Source: Gallionellaceae bacterium
Lineage (GTDB): Bacteria > Pseudomonadota > Gammaproteobacteria > Burkholderiales > Thiobacillaceae
Reading direction: 5' to 3'
Length of the DNA: 64,000 bases
Assembly (NCBI GenBank): GCA_028714735.1
Contig: JAQTLU010000005.1
Span: 124,001 to 188,000 of the forward strand
The translations under genes were made by a program, and so were the position numbers. This document shows, piece after piece, positions 18,391 through 27,877 of this stretch (its first letter is position 1; each line of letters starts with the position of its first letter). The notes below the pieces were generated by a model. It worked only from the letters and a program-made list of their open reading frames with translations, had not been told where the DNA came from and ran no database searches.

Positions 18391-19412
18391 CAGAAGGTGA
18401 ACCCCACATCGGCCTGCCTGCCTGCCAGTTCGTCGAGCAGGCGGAGGAACGGACGCAGGGCGTTGTAGCGCTCGCAGGCCCGGCGCAGGTAATGCATCAC
18501 CAGCGGCATGTCCTTCAGGTAGCCGGCCTTGCCGTCGCGGTGGTACAGGCGGGCGAAGATGCCGAGCACCTTGATGTGGCGCTGGATGCCCATCCACTCG
18601 AAGTCGCGGTAGAAGTCGGCGAAATCGGCGTGCACCGGCAGGCCAGCCTTGCGCGCGGCCTCCCAGTAGCGGACCACCCAGTCGATCACCCGGTCCTCGT
18701 CCCAGGCGATGTAGGCATCCTTGTAGATCGACACCAGGTCGTAGGTGATGGGACCGTAGACGGCATCCTGGAAATCGAGCACGCCGGGGTTGTCCGTTTC
18801 CGTCACCATCAGGTTGCGGGAATGCCAGTCGCGGTGGACGTAGACCTTCGGCTGGGCCAGGTTGTTGGCCAGGATGGCGGCGAAGGTGGTGTCGACGACC
18901 GCCTTCTGGCGCGCGTCGAGTTCGATGTTCAGGTGCCTGGCCAGATACCAGTCCGGGAACAGCATCAGTTCGCGCCTGAGCAGCGCCTCGTCGTAGTCGG
19001 GCAATTCGCCCGGCCGGCTGGCCACCTGAATCTTCACCAGCTCGGCGTTGGCATCGCGGTAAAGGGCGTCGGCCGAGCCGTCGTTGAGCGCCATCAGGTA
19101 GGTGGTATTGCCGAAGTCGGACAGCAGCAGGAAGCCATCGGCCAGGTCCTCGGCCAGGATTTCCGGGGTATTGGCGCCGGCGGCCCGGAACAGCCGGGCG
19201 ACGTGGACGTAGGGCCGGCAATCCTCGTGTTCGGGCGGCGCATCCATGACGATATAGCTGCCCGATGCGGTCGAGGCGCGGAAATAGCGCCGGAAACTGG
19301 CATCGGCAGAGGCCACTTCAAGGCCGGTCAGGGGCTCAGGCAGGACATTCCCGGTCCATAGCCGCAAGCGGCCGAGTCGATCAAGGCATACAGGGTTTTG
19401 TTCAGGTTCCAA
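18390..19412 (-). CDS. amgK: N-acetylmuramate/N-acetylglucosamine kinase AmgK
   Basis: An aminoglycoside-phosphotransferase-fold kinase of about 340 residues that phosphorylates the anomeric hydroxyl of MurNAc/GlcNAc during cell-wall recycling. Visible are [10 protein letters not shown] near the N-terminus, the catalytic loop [14 protein letters not shown] and the metal-binding [20 protein letters not shown]. The adjacent murU supports the assignment. No ATG or GTG is available at the expected place; I use a TTG at 19412 with low confidence in the exact start. The gene is divergent from lptD, with about 50 bp between. Confidence 0.87.
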   Translation of the reverse strand: MEPEQNPVCLDRLGRLRLWTGNVLPEPLTGLEVASADASFRRYFRASTASGSYIVMDAPPEHEDCRPYVHVARLFRAAGANTPEILAEDLADGFLLLSDFGNTTYLMALNDGSADALYRDANAELVKIQVASRPGELPDYDEALLRRELMLFPDWYLARHLNIELDARQKAVVDTTFAAILANNLAQPKVYVHRDWHSRNLMVTETDNPGVLDFQDAVYGPITYDLVSIYKDAYIAWDEDRVIDWVVRYWEAARKAGLPVHADFADFYRDFEWMGIQRHIKVLGIFARLYHRDGKAGYLKDMPLVMHYLRRACERYNALRPFLRLLDELAGRQADVGFTF

Positions 19413-19463
19413 GTTATAATCCGCGCGCTTATTTACTGAAATGATTTTACCATCCGTCTGTTC

Positions 19464-21701
19464 ATGGCCCCTCACCGCCTTCTTCCTCTGACCATCGCCA
19501 TGATGGTCGCCTCCGGCGTGAGCTTGGCCACGGATGCCCCCCTGACGCTCAAACTGTCGCGGACCCTGACCCTGACACCGCTGGAAAGCGCCACCCGGCA
19601 AGACCCCGTCTTCTTCGACGCCGACCGGCTCATCAACCTGGAGGACGGATCCATCCAGGCCGAAGGCAACGTCAGCGCCCGCACCCTGGGCGAATCCTTC
19701 CAGGCCGACTGGTTGCATTACGACCCCAATGCGGACGAAGTGCACGCCAAGGGCAACGTGGTATTCCAGCGCGGCGAGAAACGCCTGGACAGTACCGAAA
19801 TCCATCTTCGACTGAGCGACTACATCGGTGAAAGCAAGTCGACCCAGTTCGTGTTCCCGACCCGAGGCGGGCTGACCGGCCACGGTTATGCCGACAAACT
19901 GCTGTTCGTGGGGCGCGACCACTACCAGCTTGAGGCGACCACCTACACCACCTGCCCGGTGGGCAATGAAGACTGGGCGCTGCGTACCGACAACCTCAAC
20001 CTGGATTACATCGACAAGGTGGGCCAGGCCCGCGACGTCAAGGTGGAATACCTGGGCGTACCCATCCTGTATGCGCCCTGGCTCGATTTCGCCCTCGACA
20101 ACAACCGCAAGTCCGGCCTCCTGAGCCCCACCATCGGCGTCTCCGACAACCGCGGCCTCGAGGTCATCCTGCCCTGGTACTGGAACATCGCGCCCAACCG
20201 GGATGCCACCATCACGCCCAGGCTGATGAGCCGCCGCGGCGTCCAGGTCAGCGGCGAGTTCCGCTACCTGGAACCGAACTACAGCGGCGGACTGGTCGTC
20301 GAGGCCCTGCCGAACGACAGCGTCACCGGCACCGGACGCTATCGCGGCCGCCTGGAGCACGAGCAGACCTTCAGTCCCCGCCTGACCGGCTCGCTGCTGG
20401 TCGACAATGTCTCCGACGACACCTATTTCACCGACCTGTCCAACCTGGTCAACCAGACCTCGCAAGTCCTGCTGCCCAGACAGGGCTCCCTGGCCTATGC
20501 CGGCGACTGGTGGACGCTGACCGGCCGGGTGCAGAGCTACCAGGTCCTGCAGGACCCCTCATCCCCGATCACGCGGCCCTATGACCGCCTGCCCCAGGTC
20601 CTGCTGAGCGCCGACCAGACCTTCGCCGGCAATCTCCATTTCAACCTGGCCAGCGAACTGGTCCGCTTCGAGCATGAATCGAGCGACAAGGCGGTCGGCA
20701 ACCGTTTCTACGCCTATCCCAGCGTCGACGCCACCTTCGAGCAGACCTACGGCTATATCCGGCCCAAGATCGGCTGGCATTACACCGGCTATGACCTGGA
20801 TCGCAACCCGGACCACCCGGCCACGACCTCGGCCACCCGCAGCCTGCCCACCTTCAGCCTGGATGCCGCGGCCTACCTGGAACGCGACTGGAGCCTCGGT
20901 GGCCACGAGTTCCTGCAGACCCTGGAGCCCAGGCTGTACTACGTCCGCATCCCTTACAAGGACCAGTCCGCGCTGCCGGTCTTCGACAGCAGCGTGGCCG
21001 ACCTGTTCCAGACCCAGTTGTTCTCGGAAAACCAGTTCATCGGCGTCGACCGCATCAACGATGCCGACCAGATCACCTTCGGCGTCACCAGCCGCCTGCT
21101 GGAACCGGACTCCGGCCTGGAACGCCTGCAGGTCAGCCTGGGCCAGCGCTTCTACTTCAACGACCAGAAGGTCACCCTGCCCAACTACCCGGCGCGCGGC
21201 ACCAACGTCACCGACCTGCTGGCCCAGGTTTCCGGCCAGATCACCGACCGCTGGCGGGCCGACTCCGGCTTCCAGTACAACCCGGACGACGGCGAGCTGG
21301 CGCGGGCCAATCTGGGCGTCACCTATCGGGACGGGCCCGGCAGGCTGGTCAACCTCGACCTGCGCTACATCAACGAGCGCTACGGCACCGGCCTCAACCA
21401 GCTCGACCTGTCCTGGCAGTGGCCGATCAAGTCCCGGTGGTTCGGCCTTGGCCGGTTGAATTATTCGTTTTACGATGATCGCCTGGTCGAAGGCCTGCTG
21501 GGATTCGAATACAACGCCGGCTGCTGGTCCTTGCGCGGCGTGGTGCAGAAACTGGCCACCGCCACGAACGGTTCCAGCCAGGCCTTCTTCCTGCAACTCG
21601 AATTGCAGGGCCTGACCCAACTCGGCCCCAACCCGCTGGAAGTCCTCAAACGCAGCATTACCGGATATACGAAGAGCGATGAACTCATCCTTCCTTTCTA
21701 A
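19464..21701 (+). CDS. lptD: LPS-assembly protein LptD
   Basis: LptD is the outer-membrane barrel that inserts lipopolysaccharide. The 745-residue product has a signal peptide, an N-terminal OstA/LptA-like jelly-roll (DRLINLEDGSIQAEGNVSARTLGESFQADWLHY, EVHAKGNVVFQRG) and a large C-terminal barrel. Cysteines in YTTCPVGNEDW and near the end (NAGCWSLRGV) fit part of the disulfides required in LptD; fewer cysteines are seen than in E. coli. surA, its periplasmic chaperone, overlaps its end by 23 bases. Confidence 0.96.
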   Translation: MAPHRLLPLTIAMMVASGVSLATDAPLTLKLSRTLTLTPLESATRQDPVFFDADRLINLEDGSIQAEGNVSARTLGESFQADWLHYDPNADEVHAKGNVVFQRGEKRLDSTEIHLRLSDYIGESKSTQFVFPTRGGLTGHGYADKLLFVGRDHYQLEATTYTTCPVGNEDWALRTDNLNLDYIDKVGQARDVKVEYLGVPILYAPWLDFALDNNRKSGLLSPTIGVSDNRGLEVILPWYWNIAPNRDATITPRLMSRRGVQVSGEFRYLEPNYSGGLVVEALPNDSVTGTGRYRGRLEHEQTFSPRLTGSLLVDNVSDDTYFTDLSNLVNQTSQVLLPRQGSLAYAGDWWTLTGRVQSYQVLQDPSSPITRPYDRLPQVLLSADQTFAGNLHFNLASELVRFEHESSDKAVGNRFYAYPSVDATFEQTYGYIRPKIGWHYTGYDLDRNPDHPATTSATRSLPTFSLDAAAYLERDWSLGGHEFLQTLEPRLYYVRIPYKDQSALPVFDSSVADLFQTQLFSENQFIGVDRINDADQITFGVTSRLLEPDSGLERLQVSLGQRFYFNDQKVTLPNYPARGTNVTDLLAQVSGQITDRWRADSGFQYNPDDGELARANLGVTYRDGPGRLVNLDLRYINERYGTGLNQLDLSWQWPIKSRWFGLGRLNYSFYDDRLVEGLLGFEYNAGCWSLRGVVQKLATATNGSSQAFFLQLELQGLTQLGPNPLEVLKRSITGYTKSDELILPF

Positions 21702-22986
21702 CACTCGACGCCTGCTCATCCTGATAGCCGCGGCGTGTTTATCCCTGCCTGCGCTGTCGGCGCCGCTCCTGGTCGACCGTATCGTCGCCGTGGTCGACAA
21801 CAGCGTCATCACTGCCAATGAACTCAACCGCAAGGTCGAGCAGACCCTGAGTCAACTCGCCAGTCGCAATACCCCGCCGCCGCCGCGTTCGCTGCTGACC
21901 AAGCAGTTGCTCGAACGGATGATCACCGAGAAGGTGCTGCTGCAGACCGCCGCCGACAGCAATATCAAGATCGACGGCGAAATGCTGGACCGGACGATCA
22001 GCCGCATTGCGGCACAAAACAACTTGGATCTGCCTGCCTTCCGCGCCGCGCTGGAAAAGGACGGCGTCGATTTCGACCAGTTCCGCGACCAGATCCGCAG
22101 CGAGATGACCATTTCCAGGCTGCGCGAACGGGAAGTCGACAACCGCGTCGTGGTGACCGACGCCGAGATCGACAATTACCTCACCAACCGCAAGCTGGAC
22201 CCCAGCAAGCAGACCGATTACAACCTGGCCCACATCCTGATCCTTGCCCCCGAGGGCGCCAGCCCGGAAAAACTGGCCGAATTGCGCGCCAAGGCGGAAA
22301 AGGCCCTGGCTGAACTGAAGGGCGGCGCCAATTTCGCCCAGATCTCGGCCGCCTATTCGGATGCCCAGAACGCCCTCCAGGGCGGCGGCATGGACTGGCG
22401 CAGCGAAGCCAAGCTGCCCGACCTGTTCGTCGACGCGGTCAAGGACCTCAAGCCCGGCGAAATCACACCCGTACTGCACAGCGCCAACGGCTTCCACATC
22501 CTCAAGCTGATCGACAAGCGCGGCGTCGATACCCACCTGGTGGTCAGCCAGACCCACGCCCGCCACATCCTGGTCAAGACCAACGAACTGGTCACCGACA
22601 AGGATGCCTTCGCCCGCCTGTCCGAACTGCGCGACCGCCTGATCAACGGCGGCGCCAACTTCGAAGAACTCGCCAAGTTGCATTCCGACGACCTGTCCGC
22701 GGCCAAGGGCGGCGACCTCGGCTGGCTGAACCCGGGCGACACCGTGCCTCCGTTTGAAAAAGCGATGAACGCCCTGGCCGTCGGCGGCATTTCCGAACCG
22801 ATCAAGAGCCCGTTCGGCTGGCACCTGATCCAGGTAGTCGAACGCCGCGACCAGGACGTCAGCGAGGAACGGCAGAAACTGGAAGCCCGGCGCGCCATCC
22901 GCGAGCGCAAGAGCGACGAGGCCTTCGACGACTGGGTACGGCTGATGCGCGACCAGGCCTATGTGGAATACCGGCTGGAAGAATGA
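21679..22986 (+). CDS. surA: Periplasmic chaperone and peptidyl-prolyl isomerase SurA
   Basis: A 435-residue protein with a signal peptide, an N-terminal chaperone domain ([24 protein letters not shown]) and two parvulin domains: the first from about 175 ([15 protein letters not shown]...[16 protein letters not shown]), the second from about 290 ([12 protein letters not shown]...[23 protein letters not shown]). It escorts outer-membrane proteins such as LptD. The lptD-surA-pdxA-rsmA order is conserved in proteobacteria. Confidence 0.97.
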   Translation: MNSSFLSNTRRLLILIAAACLSLPALSAPLLVDRIVAVVDNSVITANELNRKVEQTLSQLASRNTPPPPRSLLTKQLLERMITEKVLLQTAADSNIKIDGEMLDRTISRIAAQNNLDLPAFRAALEKDGVDFDQFRDQIRSEMTISRLREREVDNRVVVTDAEIDNYLTNRKLDPSKQTDYNLAHILILAPEGASPEKLAELRAKAEKALAELKGGANFAQISAAYSDAQNALQGGGMDWRSEAKLPDLFVDAVKDLKPGEITPVLHSANGFHILKLIDKRGVDTHLVVSQTHARHILVKTNELVTDKDAFARLSELRDRLINGGANFEELAKLHSDDLSAAKGGDLGWLNPGDTVPPFEKAMNALAVGGISEPIKSPFGWHLIQVVERRDQDVSEERQKLEARRAIRERKSDEAFDDWVRLMRDQAYVEYRLEE

Positions 22987-23014
22987 GGACCGGCAGTTGA
23001 CGAGTGAGGGGGGC

Positions 23015-23998
23015 ATGCCCCCTCTGGTGCTGACCGCCGGCGAGCCGGCCGGCATCGGCCCCGACCTGGCCATCCTGCTGGCGCAGTCGCCGCCGCCCTG
23101 CCCGCTGGTCATCCTGGCCAACCGCGACCTGCTCGCGGCCCGGGCCGCGCAACTCGGCCTGGCCTTCGCCATCCCCGACTACCAGCCCGGCACGTCCGCC
23201 CCGCTCAGCCTGCTTACCCTGCCCCTGGGCGCGCAGGTCGAACCGGGCCGCCTGGACACCGGCAACGCCGGCTACGTGCTCGACGGCCTGCGCCGCGCCG
23301 TGCTCGGCTGCCGCTCGGGCGAATTCGCCGGCCTGGTCACCGGGCCGGTGCACAAGGGCATCATCAACGAGGCCGGTATCGCCTTCACCGGCCACACCGA
23401 ATTTCTCGCCGACCTCACCGGCACCCCACGCGTGGTCATGATGCTGGCCGGCGACATGAACAACGGCACCCCCCTGCGCGTCGCCCTGGTCACCACCCAC
23501 CTGCCGCTCCGCGACGTGGCCCACGCCATCACCCCGGCCGCCCTGGAAGCAACCCTGCGCATCCTGCACCGGGCGCTCAAGCGCGACTTCGCCGCCGCCA
23601 ACCCGCGCATCCTGGTCGCCGGCCTCAACCCCCACGCCGGCGAAGGCGGCCACCTCGGCCGCGAGGAGATCGAGGTCATCGAACCGGTGCTGGCCCGCCT
23701 GCGCGCCGAAGGCATGGACCTCACCGGCCCCCTGCCCGCCGACACCCTGTTCCAGCCCAAGTACCTCGACCAGGCCGACGCCGTCCTCGCCATGTACCAC
23801 GACCAGGGCCTGCCAGTGCTCAAGCACGCCTGCTTCGGCCACGGCATCAACGTGACGCTTGGATTGCCGATCGTGCGCACCTCGGTCGACCACGGCACCG
23901 CCCTCGACCTCGCCGGCACCGGCCGCATCAGCGACGGCAGCCTGCGCGTCGCCATCGACGCGGCCTGGCACATGGCCAACGCCCGAGCCCGGTCATGA
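23015..23998 (+). CDS. pdxA: 4-hydroxythreonine-4-phosphate dehydrogenase PdxA
   Basis: PdxA oxidises 4-phosphohydroxy-threonine in vitamin B6 synthesis. The 327-residue product has [43 protein letters not shown], the metal site [27 protein letters not shown] and [16 protein letters not shown]. The ATG at 23015 directly follows GAGGGGGG; upstream frame lacks homology. The stop overlaps the rsmA start by four bases. Confidence 0.96.
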   Translation: MPPLVLTAGEPAGIGPDLAILLAQSPPPCPLVILANRDLLAARAAQLGLAFAIPDYQPGTSAPLSLLTLPLGAQVEPGRLDTGNAGYVLDGLRRAVLGCRSGEFAGLVTGPVHKGIINEAGIAFTGHTEFLADLTGTPRVVMMLAGDMNNGTPLRVALVTTHLPLRDVAHAITPAALEATLRILHRALKRDFAAANPRILVAGLNPHAGEGGHLGREEIEVIEPVLARLRAEGMDLTGPLPADTLFQPKYLDQADAVLAMYHDQGLPVLKHACFGHGINVTLGLPIVRTSVDHGTALDLAGTGRISDGSLRVAIDAAWHMANARARS

Positions 23999-24768
23999 GC
24001 GAAGAACGCTACCGCCACAAGAAGCAGCTTGGCCAGCACTTCCTGCAAGACCCGAACTACCTGGGCCGCATCGTCGCCGCCATCCGCCCCGAGCCGGACG
24101 ACCTGATGGTCGAGATCGGCCCCGGCCAAGGCGCCCTCACCAAGCCGCTGCTGGAAAAGCTCAAGCACCTGCACGTGGTCGAGATCGACCGCGACCTGAT
24201 CGCCTGGCTGGGCCAGACCTTCCCGCCCGAGCGCCTGACCGTCCACCCGGCCGACGCCCTCAAGTTCGACTTCGGCAGCCTGGGCGCGCCGTTGCGCGTG
24301 GTCGGCAACCTGCCCTACAACATCTCCTCGCCGCTGCTGTTCCACCTGGCCGACTACGCCGGCCAGGTCACCGACATGCACTTCATGCTGCAAAAGGAAG
24401 TCGTCGACCGCATGGCCGCCGCGCCTGCCACCCCGGACTACGGCCGCCTGTCGGTCATGCTGCAGGCCCGCTTCCGGGTCATGAAGCTGTTCAATGTCCC
24501 GCCCGGCGCCTTCAACCCGCCGCCCAAGGTCGATTCCGCCGTAGTCCGCATGGTCCCGCTGTCGGCCGACGCCATCCCCTACCACGACCCCCAGCGCTTC
24601 GCCGAGATCGTCGGCCGCGCCTTTGGCCAGCGCCGCAAGACCCTGCGCAACACCTTGAAGGGACTGGTGGAGTTGGAGGTGTTCGAAGCGCTCGGCATCG
24701 ACCCGCAGCGCCGGGGCGAGACGCTGAGCGTCGCCGAATTCAGCCAACTGGCGAACCACCCCGCTTAA
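23995..24768 (+). CDS. rsmA: 16S rRNA A1518/A1519 dimethyltransferase RsmA (KsgA)
   Basis: This 257-residue enzyme dimethylates two adenosines in helix 45 of 16S rRNA late in 30S assembly. Motifs are [11 protein letters not shown], the SAM site [15 protein letters not shown], the acidic [11 protein letters not shown] and the catalytic [14 protein letters not shown]. The C-terminal helical domain ends normally. It is the last gene of the lptD run, before a repeat-rich scar. Confidence 0.97.
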   Translation: MSEERYRHKKQLGQHFLQDPNYLGRIVAAIRPEPDDLMVEIGPGQGALTKPLLEKLKHLHVVEIDRDLIAWLGQTFPPERLTVHPADALKFDFGSLGAPLRVVGNLPYNISSPLLFHLADYAGQVTDMHFMLQKEVVDRMAAAPATPDYGRLSVMLQARFRVMKLFNVPPGAFNPPPKVDSAVVRMVPLSADAIPYHDPQRFAEIVGRAFGQRRKTLRNTLKGLVELEVFEALGIDPQRRGETLSVAEFSQLANHPA

Positions 24769-24776
24769 CAAAATCC

Positions 24777-24844
24777 GTCATCCCCGCGCAGGCGGGGATC
24801 CAGTGCCTTGATTTGACTGGGTTCCCGCCTGCGCGGGAACGACG
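24777..24844. repeat. Pair of inverted GC-rich palindromic repeats
   Basis: Two copies of a hairpin of the form TCCCCGC-CTGC-GCGGGGA (here GTCATCCCCGCGCAGGCGGGGATCC and, 20 bp later, a GGTTCCCGC version in the opposite orientation) follow rsmA. The same family occurs at 60388-60413. The layout resembles REP-type intergenic repeats and may act as a transcript end for the lptD operon. Confidence 0.7.
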
Positions 24845-25009
24845 AAATCGAAGAAGGCCGGTTGCGCCTCCTGGCATGGCAGTGCAAGAATGCGGAAAAC
24901 AAAAAGCAAGCAGGGAGACCACTTGAATACCGCTTATTCTCAGGCCAGCCACGCAGGAATCCGCAAGAAACTCGCTCCTGACCAACCCAGTTCCAAACGC
25001 TACCAACGC

Positions 25010-25213
25010 CTATTCGGTAATGCCCTGACTGCATACGTGGCCGCTGAAAATCGCATCGAGCCTGGCCCCTTTGTATCGGTCGACTTCCGTCGCCAAGGCC
25101 GCAAAGTCGATACAGGCTTCGATCTCGGTGAGCGGGTCCCCCAGCTTGTCGAGCGTCTGCTTATGATGCTGGTCGGCAAACAGGTCAGTCTTGATGGCGC
25201 TGCGCTTCTTCAT
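25010..25213 (-). pseudogene. IS5-family transposase N-terminal fragment
   Basis: Reading leftward from 25213, the translation contains DLFADQHHKQTLDKLGDPL and CIDFAALATEVDR, the typical N-terminus of IS5-type transposases. After about 46 residues it runs into a dispersed repeat (AAAGGGGCCAGGCTCGAT) and stops. No DDE catalytic region is present, so it is inactive. Confidence 0.65.
25055..25077. repeat. Copy of the GAGCCTGGCCCCTTT repeat
   Basis: ATCGAGCCTGGCCCCTTTG followed by TATC interrupts the IS5-like fragment. The same core recurs, in one or both orientations, at 27122-27174 and 28522-28541, bounding the low-GC genes between them. Confidence 0.7.
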
Positions 25214-25490
25214 GGCGGTCAGGTCAGAGATAAAGATCAGGTGGCGACAATTTTACCTGGGCAGGCTCGGATGTGGTTTTTCGAGGTGCCCGAAGGTCTA
25301 TGCTGATGCTGGTGTAACAGGGGCAAGCAGTCATAGCGGAAGAAGAACGTTCATAACGACGCTTGCGCATAAAGGAGTCGGGGTGAGGGTACTGATGGCA
25401 CTCGCTGGGCATAAGAACATTGGGACGACACAGGGATACATCGACATCAACGATGAACTGCTGAAAGTCGCAGTTGAGTTAGTCTGTTGA
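25191..25490 (+). pseudogene. Tyrosine recombinase (phage-type integrase) C-terminal fragment
   Basis: From about 25300 on, the frame encodes the catalytic end of a tyrosine recombinase: SSHSGRRTFITTLA (the HxxR box), LMALAGHKNIGTTQGYIDIND with the second His/Lys region and the nucleophilic Tyr. The N-terminal arm-binding and core-binding domains and the first catalytic Arg are missing; the preceding residues belong to unrelated DNA. It is a remnant of an integrated element. The exact left limit is uncertain. Confidence 0.7.
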
Positions 25491-25731
25491 TATGGCGGGA
25501 AGCAACCGCTGTGGGTCAATGAAATCCGAGCAAGCAAAGGGAGACAGCATAGGGTCCGCCTTTTCATATATACGTGCATTTGGAGACCAACGGGAGAGTT
25601 AATTTTGTTAAATCATGAGGATACGGTGCAATGGGCGTCGGCTCTATATTAAATGATGCCTGGACCCACGGGTCTCTACATTAACTTTTATGTGTTCGTT
25701 ATTTCAGCACGAAGCATTGAGGGTATGAGCT
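25491..25731. other. AT-rich intergenic stretch
   Basis: No gene is seen. Composition drops below that of the host chromosome here, and it probably contains the promoter of the next gene. Confidence 0.4.
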
Positions 25732-26496
25732 ATGCGTTACAATTTTGAAAGAGAAATCCATCTAAGCGAACAATCAGAATACGGTAATTTGTATTCTTGG
25801 TCTTTACAAGAGTTTGACAAAGCGGGTAACAAGATTGGGAGTGATCAGATACCTTGGCAAATGAACTTATATTTTACCGCTAGTGAGTTGCGCTACATTA
25901 GATCAATACAGCTTGAACAATCATATATCTCTGCTGAAGCAGCAAAAAAAAACAAATCCGTAGCGGATTCGGAAACAATTACAGCAATATTGCGCCCAGG
26001 AATTTATGTCGATGGGCAGTGGCTAGAAGATGATATAGCCTTTTCAATGTTAGGAACTAGCCGAGTTATTAGGAACTTTCGGCTTGCAATTCACGTGCTC
26101 GAAAACGGGGATAATCATGAAGGTTGTAGTTTGTTGGGTTGTGTTAGCTACACTACTGAAATCGACTTTCTTGATGAAACAACGGATGATATTGTAGTAA
26201 TAGATTTAACGCTCTCACAGATAAGGTTTAATAGCCTAGCAGAAATCATTAAGTATCAAAGAACTGATGTCGTACAGTTACGTCTACAACGAGCATCAGG
26301 CTTTTATTCCGAGTGGTCGCCTTCAATAAGTACGGACACCGTCAGGATTCTTGCAGCAGACGATGCACAGAAGATAGTTTGCCCAGAAGGATGTAACATT
26401 ACACCACCAAGATTAGGTGAAGTAGGTGAATGTGAACTCACACTAATTAAAAAGTGTGATTATGGGCTTTTTGAAAAGAAAGATGCGAGCACATAA
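25732..26496 (+). CDS. Hypothetical protein, 254 residues, low GC
   Basis: I recognise no family. The product (MRYNFEREIHLSEQSEYGNLYSW...) has no signal peptide or membrane helix and looks like a mixed alpha/beta soluble protein with several Cys near the middle and end (EGCSLLGC, CPEGC, CELTLIKKC). Base composition and codon use (many AAT, TTA, ATA codons) differ strongly from flanking chromosomal genes, indicating recent transfer. It begins a low-GC block behind an integrase remnant; the stop lies in the left arm of an inverted repeat. Confidence 0.65.
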   Translation: MRYNFEREIHLSEQSEYGNLYSWSLQEFDKAGNKIGSDQIPWQMNLYFTASELRYIRSIQLEQSYISAEAAKKNKSVADSETITAILRPGIYVDGQWLEDDIAFSMLGTSRVIRNFRLAIHVLENGDNHEGCSLLGCVSYTTEIDFLDETTDDIVVIDLTLSQIRFNSLAEIIKYQRTDVVQLRLQRASGFYSEWSPSISTDTVRILAADDAQKIVCPEGCNITPPRLGEVGECELTLIKKCDYGLFEKKDAST

Positions 26497-26566
26497 CAAT
26501 TTTCTGCACCTGACTGGTGCTCCACTGCCGCTACACACCACCAGCAGGTGAAAAAAACTTTATGCC
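26491..26566. repeat. Imperfect inverted repeat between two foreign genes
   Basis: The left arm (ACATAACAATTTTCTGCACC then TGACTGGTG) pairs with the right arm (CACCACCAGCAGGTG then AAAAAAACTTTATGC). The upstream stop codon lies in the left arm and the downstream ATG in the right arm. The layout recalls an integron attC site, but the right end reads CTTTATG rather than GTTATGC, so this is only a resemblance. A terminator is the alternative. Confidence 0.4.
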
Positions 26567-27086
26567 CCATAGACCAATGGAATCAAAGCTGAACATACTT
26601 CCCGTTTTTTCTTCCATAATGTTGTTCGGTGTGAGTACCTTTTTCGGGTTCATGGGCAAGCCTACTGAAATGAGTTTGGCTATTGCAGCCGCATGCTTGG
26701 GGTTTGTCTTTTCCAACATCGATAGACTTGTCAAAGTGAAGGGCCCCGGGTTTGAGGCAGAAATGCGCGAAAGAACCGTGGCGGAGTCGGTGGTCGCTGA
26801 GCAGACAGATAACGTCGATCACCTGAGAACGTTGGGATTACAAATCGGCTCGGCCCGCCAGGGAATTATGAACGCTCTCATTCACACGGATTACAGCTCT
26901 CGTTATGTAGGAGGACTTGTGGCTGAAACCGGATTAACGAAAGAAGTTGTGAGTGGGGAATTAGATTGGCTTCTCAACAACGGCCTAGTTTCCCGCCGGG
27001 TTGACAAGAATGTCTATTTGTGGAATCTCACAGAGAAGGGTATGGCTCTCCTGCCAATGGTCGTCTTCGGCAAGCATGTGGAATAA
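26562..27086 (+). CDS. Membrane protein with C-terminal winged-helix-like domain
   Basis: A 174-residue protein. Two hydrophobic segments near the N-terminus (ILPVFSSIMLFGVSTFFGF and MSLAIAAACLGFVFSNI) suggest membrane anchoring. The C-terminal half (YVGGLVAETGLTKEVVSGELDWLLNNGLVSRRVDKNVYLWNLTEKGMALL) reads like a winged-helix domain with a wing before LTEKG. A membrane-bound regulator is possible. No family is recognised. It lies in the low-GC block; the ATG at 26562 or 26577 may be the start. Confidence 0.6.
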   Translation: MPHRPMESKLNILPVFSSIMLFGVSTFFGFMGKPTEMSLAIAAACLGFVFSNIDRLVKVKGPGFEAEMRERTVAESVVAEQTDNVDHLRTLGLQIGSARQGIMNALIHTDYSSRYVGGLVAETGLTKEVVSGELDWLLNNGLVSRRVDKNVYLWNLTEKGMALLPMVVFGKHVE

Positions 27087-27121
27087 CTCAAACAGTACCG
27101 TGAAAGTCACTGGCATAAAAG

Positions 27122-27174
27122 TTAAAGGGGCCAGGCTTGATATACATAAATCAATTCGAGCCTGGCCCCTTTAA
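27122..27174. repeat. Inverted pair of the AAAGGGGCCAGGCT repeat
   Basis: Two 19-bp arms (27122-27140 and 27156-27174, one mismatch) face each other across 15 bases and form a strong hairpin. CCCCTTTG-TATC echoes follow up to 27200, and a degenerate copy (GAGACTGGCCCCT) lies near 27270. Such sequences are common around small IS200/REP-type elements. The 27201-27340 stretch otherwise shows nothing. Confidence 0.65.
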
Positions 27175-27361
27175 ACCCCTTTGAAACCCCTTTGTATCAG
27201 AAACTCGCATCTAACCATGCCGACTCCTATTCGGCGGCTCCTCAATCTGCGTACTTGGCTGTTTGAAACCGAAATCCAACGCGAGACTGGCCCCTCTTGG
27301 CCTTGTTGCGTCGGAAGCTCACTCTTCAGTAAATAATGTCAAACAACAAGGAGGAGTATTC

Positions 27362-27877
27362 TTGGCAAACGTGAAGTTCGAAACGATCTGGCAGAACTAC
27401 CCAGATGGGCATCCTTGAATCGACCGCAAAACGGCTAAGCCACCGACAGGTTATTCAGATCAATGCGCAATCCGGGTTGGGTATGCGCTTGAAAAGTCCG
27501 GCGTCTCGTTTGCTTCATTTCAAGGAAAGCGATGCCCGTTTAGCCCAAAGAACAGTGGCATGGTGGCAGGTGCGCAGGAGTTGGCCAACTGGCTGGGTCC
27601 CAAGCGTTTTGCCGGGTGCCCGCAAGCCGAGTCATATATGGGTCGTGATGCTTTCGTCAAGATCAACGGTCGAACCGGGATTATCTTTCTGGCCAATTAC
27701 TGGCAGCGCAATGGTGAGAATGGTGCAACCCGTACCGGCGATCACATCGATTTATGGAACGGTTCACGCATGACCGCCTACTCTAGCTGGTTCCGTATTC
27801 ACCTTGGTGTTGCATGGGATGGGGTGTGGTCTGATTTCAGAGGCGCATCCAAAGTCCTGTTTTGGGCCATCCCATGA
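27362..27877 (+). pseudogene. Tae4-type type VI amidase effector with in-frame TGA
   Basis: Read through one stop, the frame encodes 171 residues: start TTG after a strong AAGGAGGAG site, then KFETIWQNYPDGHP, TGA at codon 19 (27416-27418), and YSDQCAIRVGYALEKSG with the expected nucleophile Cys35. GRTGIIFLANYW and GDHIDLWNG (His128) follow. This matches Tae4 amidases, which cut the gamma-D-glutamyl-mDAP bond of peptidoglycan after T6SS delivery. TGA replaces a position where relatives have Cys (NYP...PC), a one-base change. No T6SS genes are nearby. It overlaps the next gene by four bases. Confidence 0.75.

Noticed and set aside
24890-25306. 138-residue plus-strand frame
   Set aside because: It is antisense to the IS5-type fragment and crosses a dispersed repeat; no coherent product.
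27416-27418. TGA in the Tae4-like gene as a selenocysteine codon
   Set aside because: The position is a Cys in relatives, but no selenocysteine-insertion hairpin is evident just downstream and Tae4 enzymes are not known as selenoproteins.
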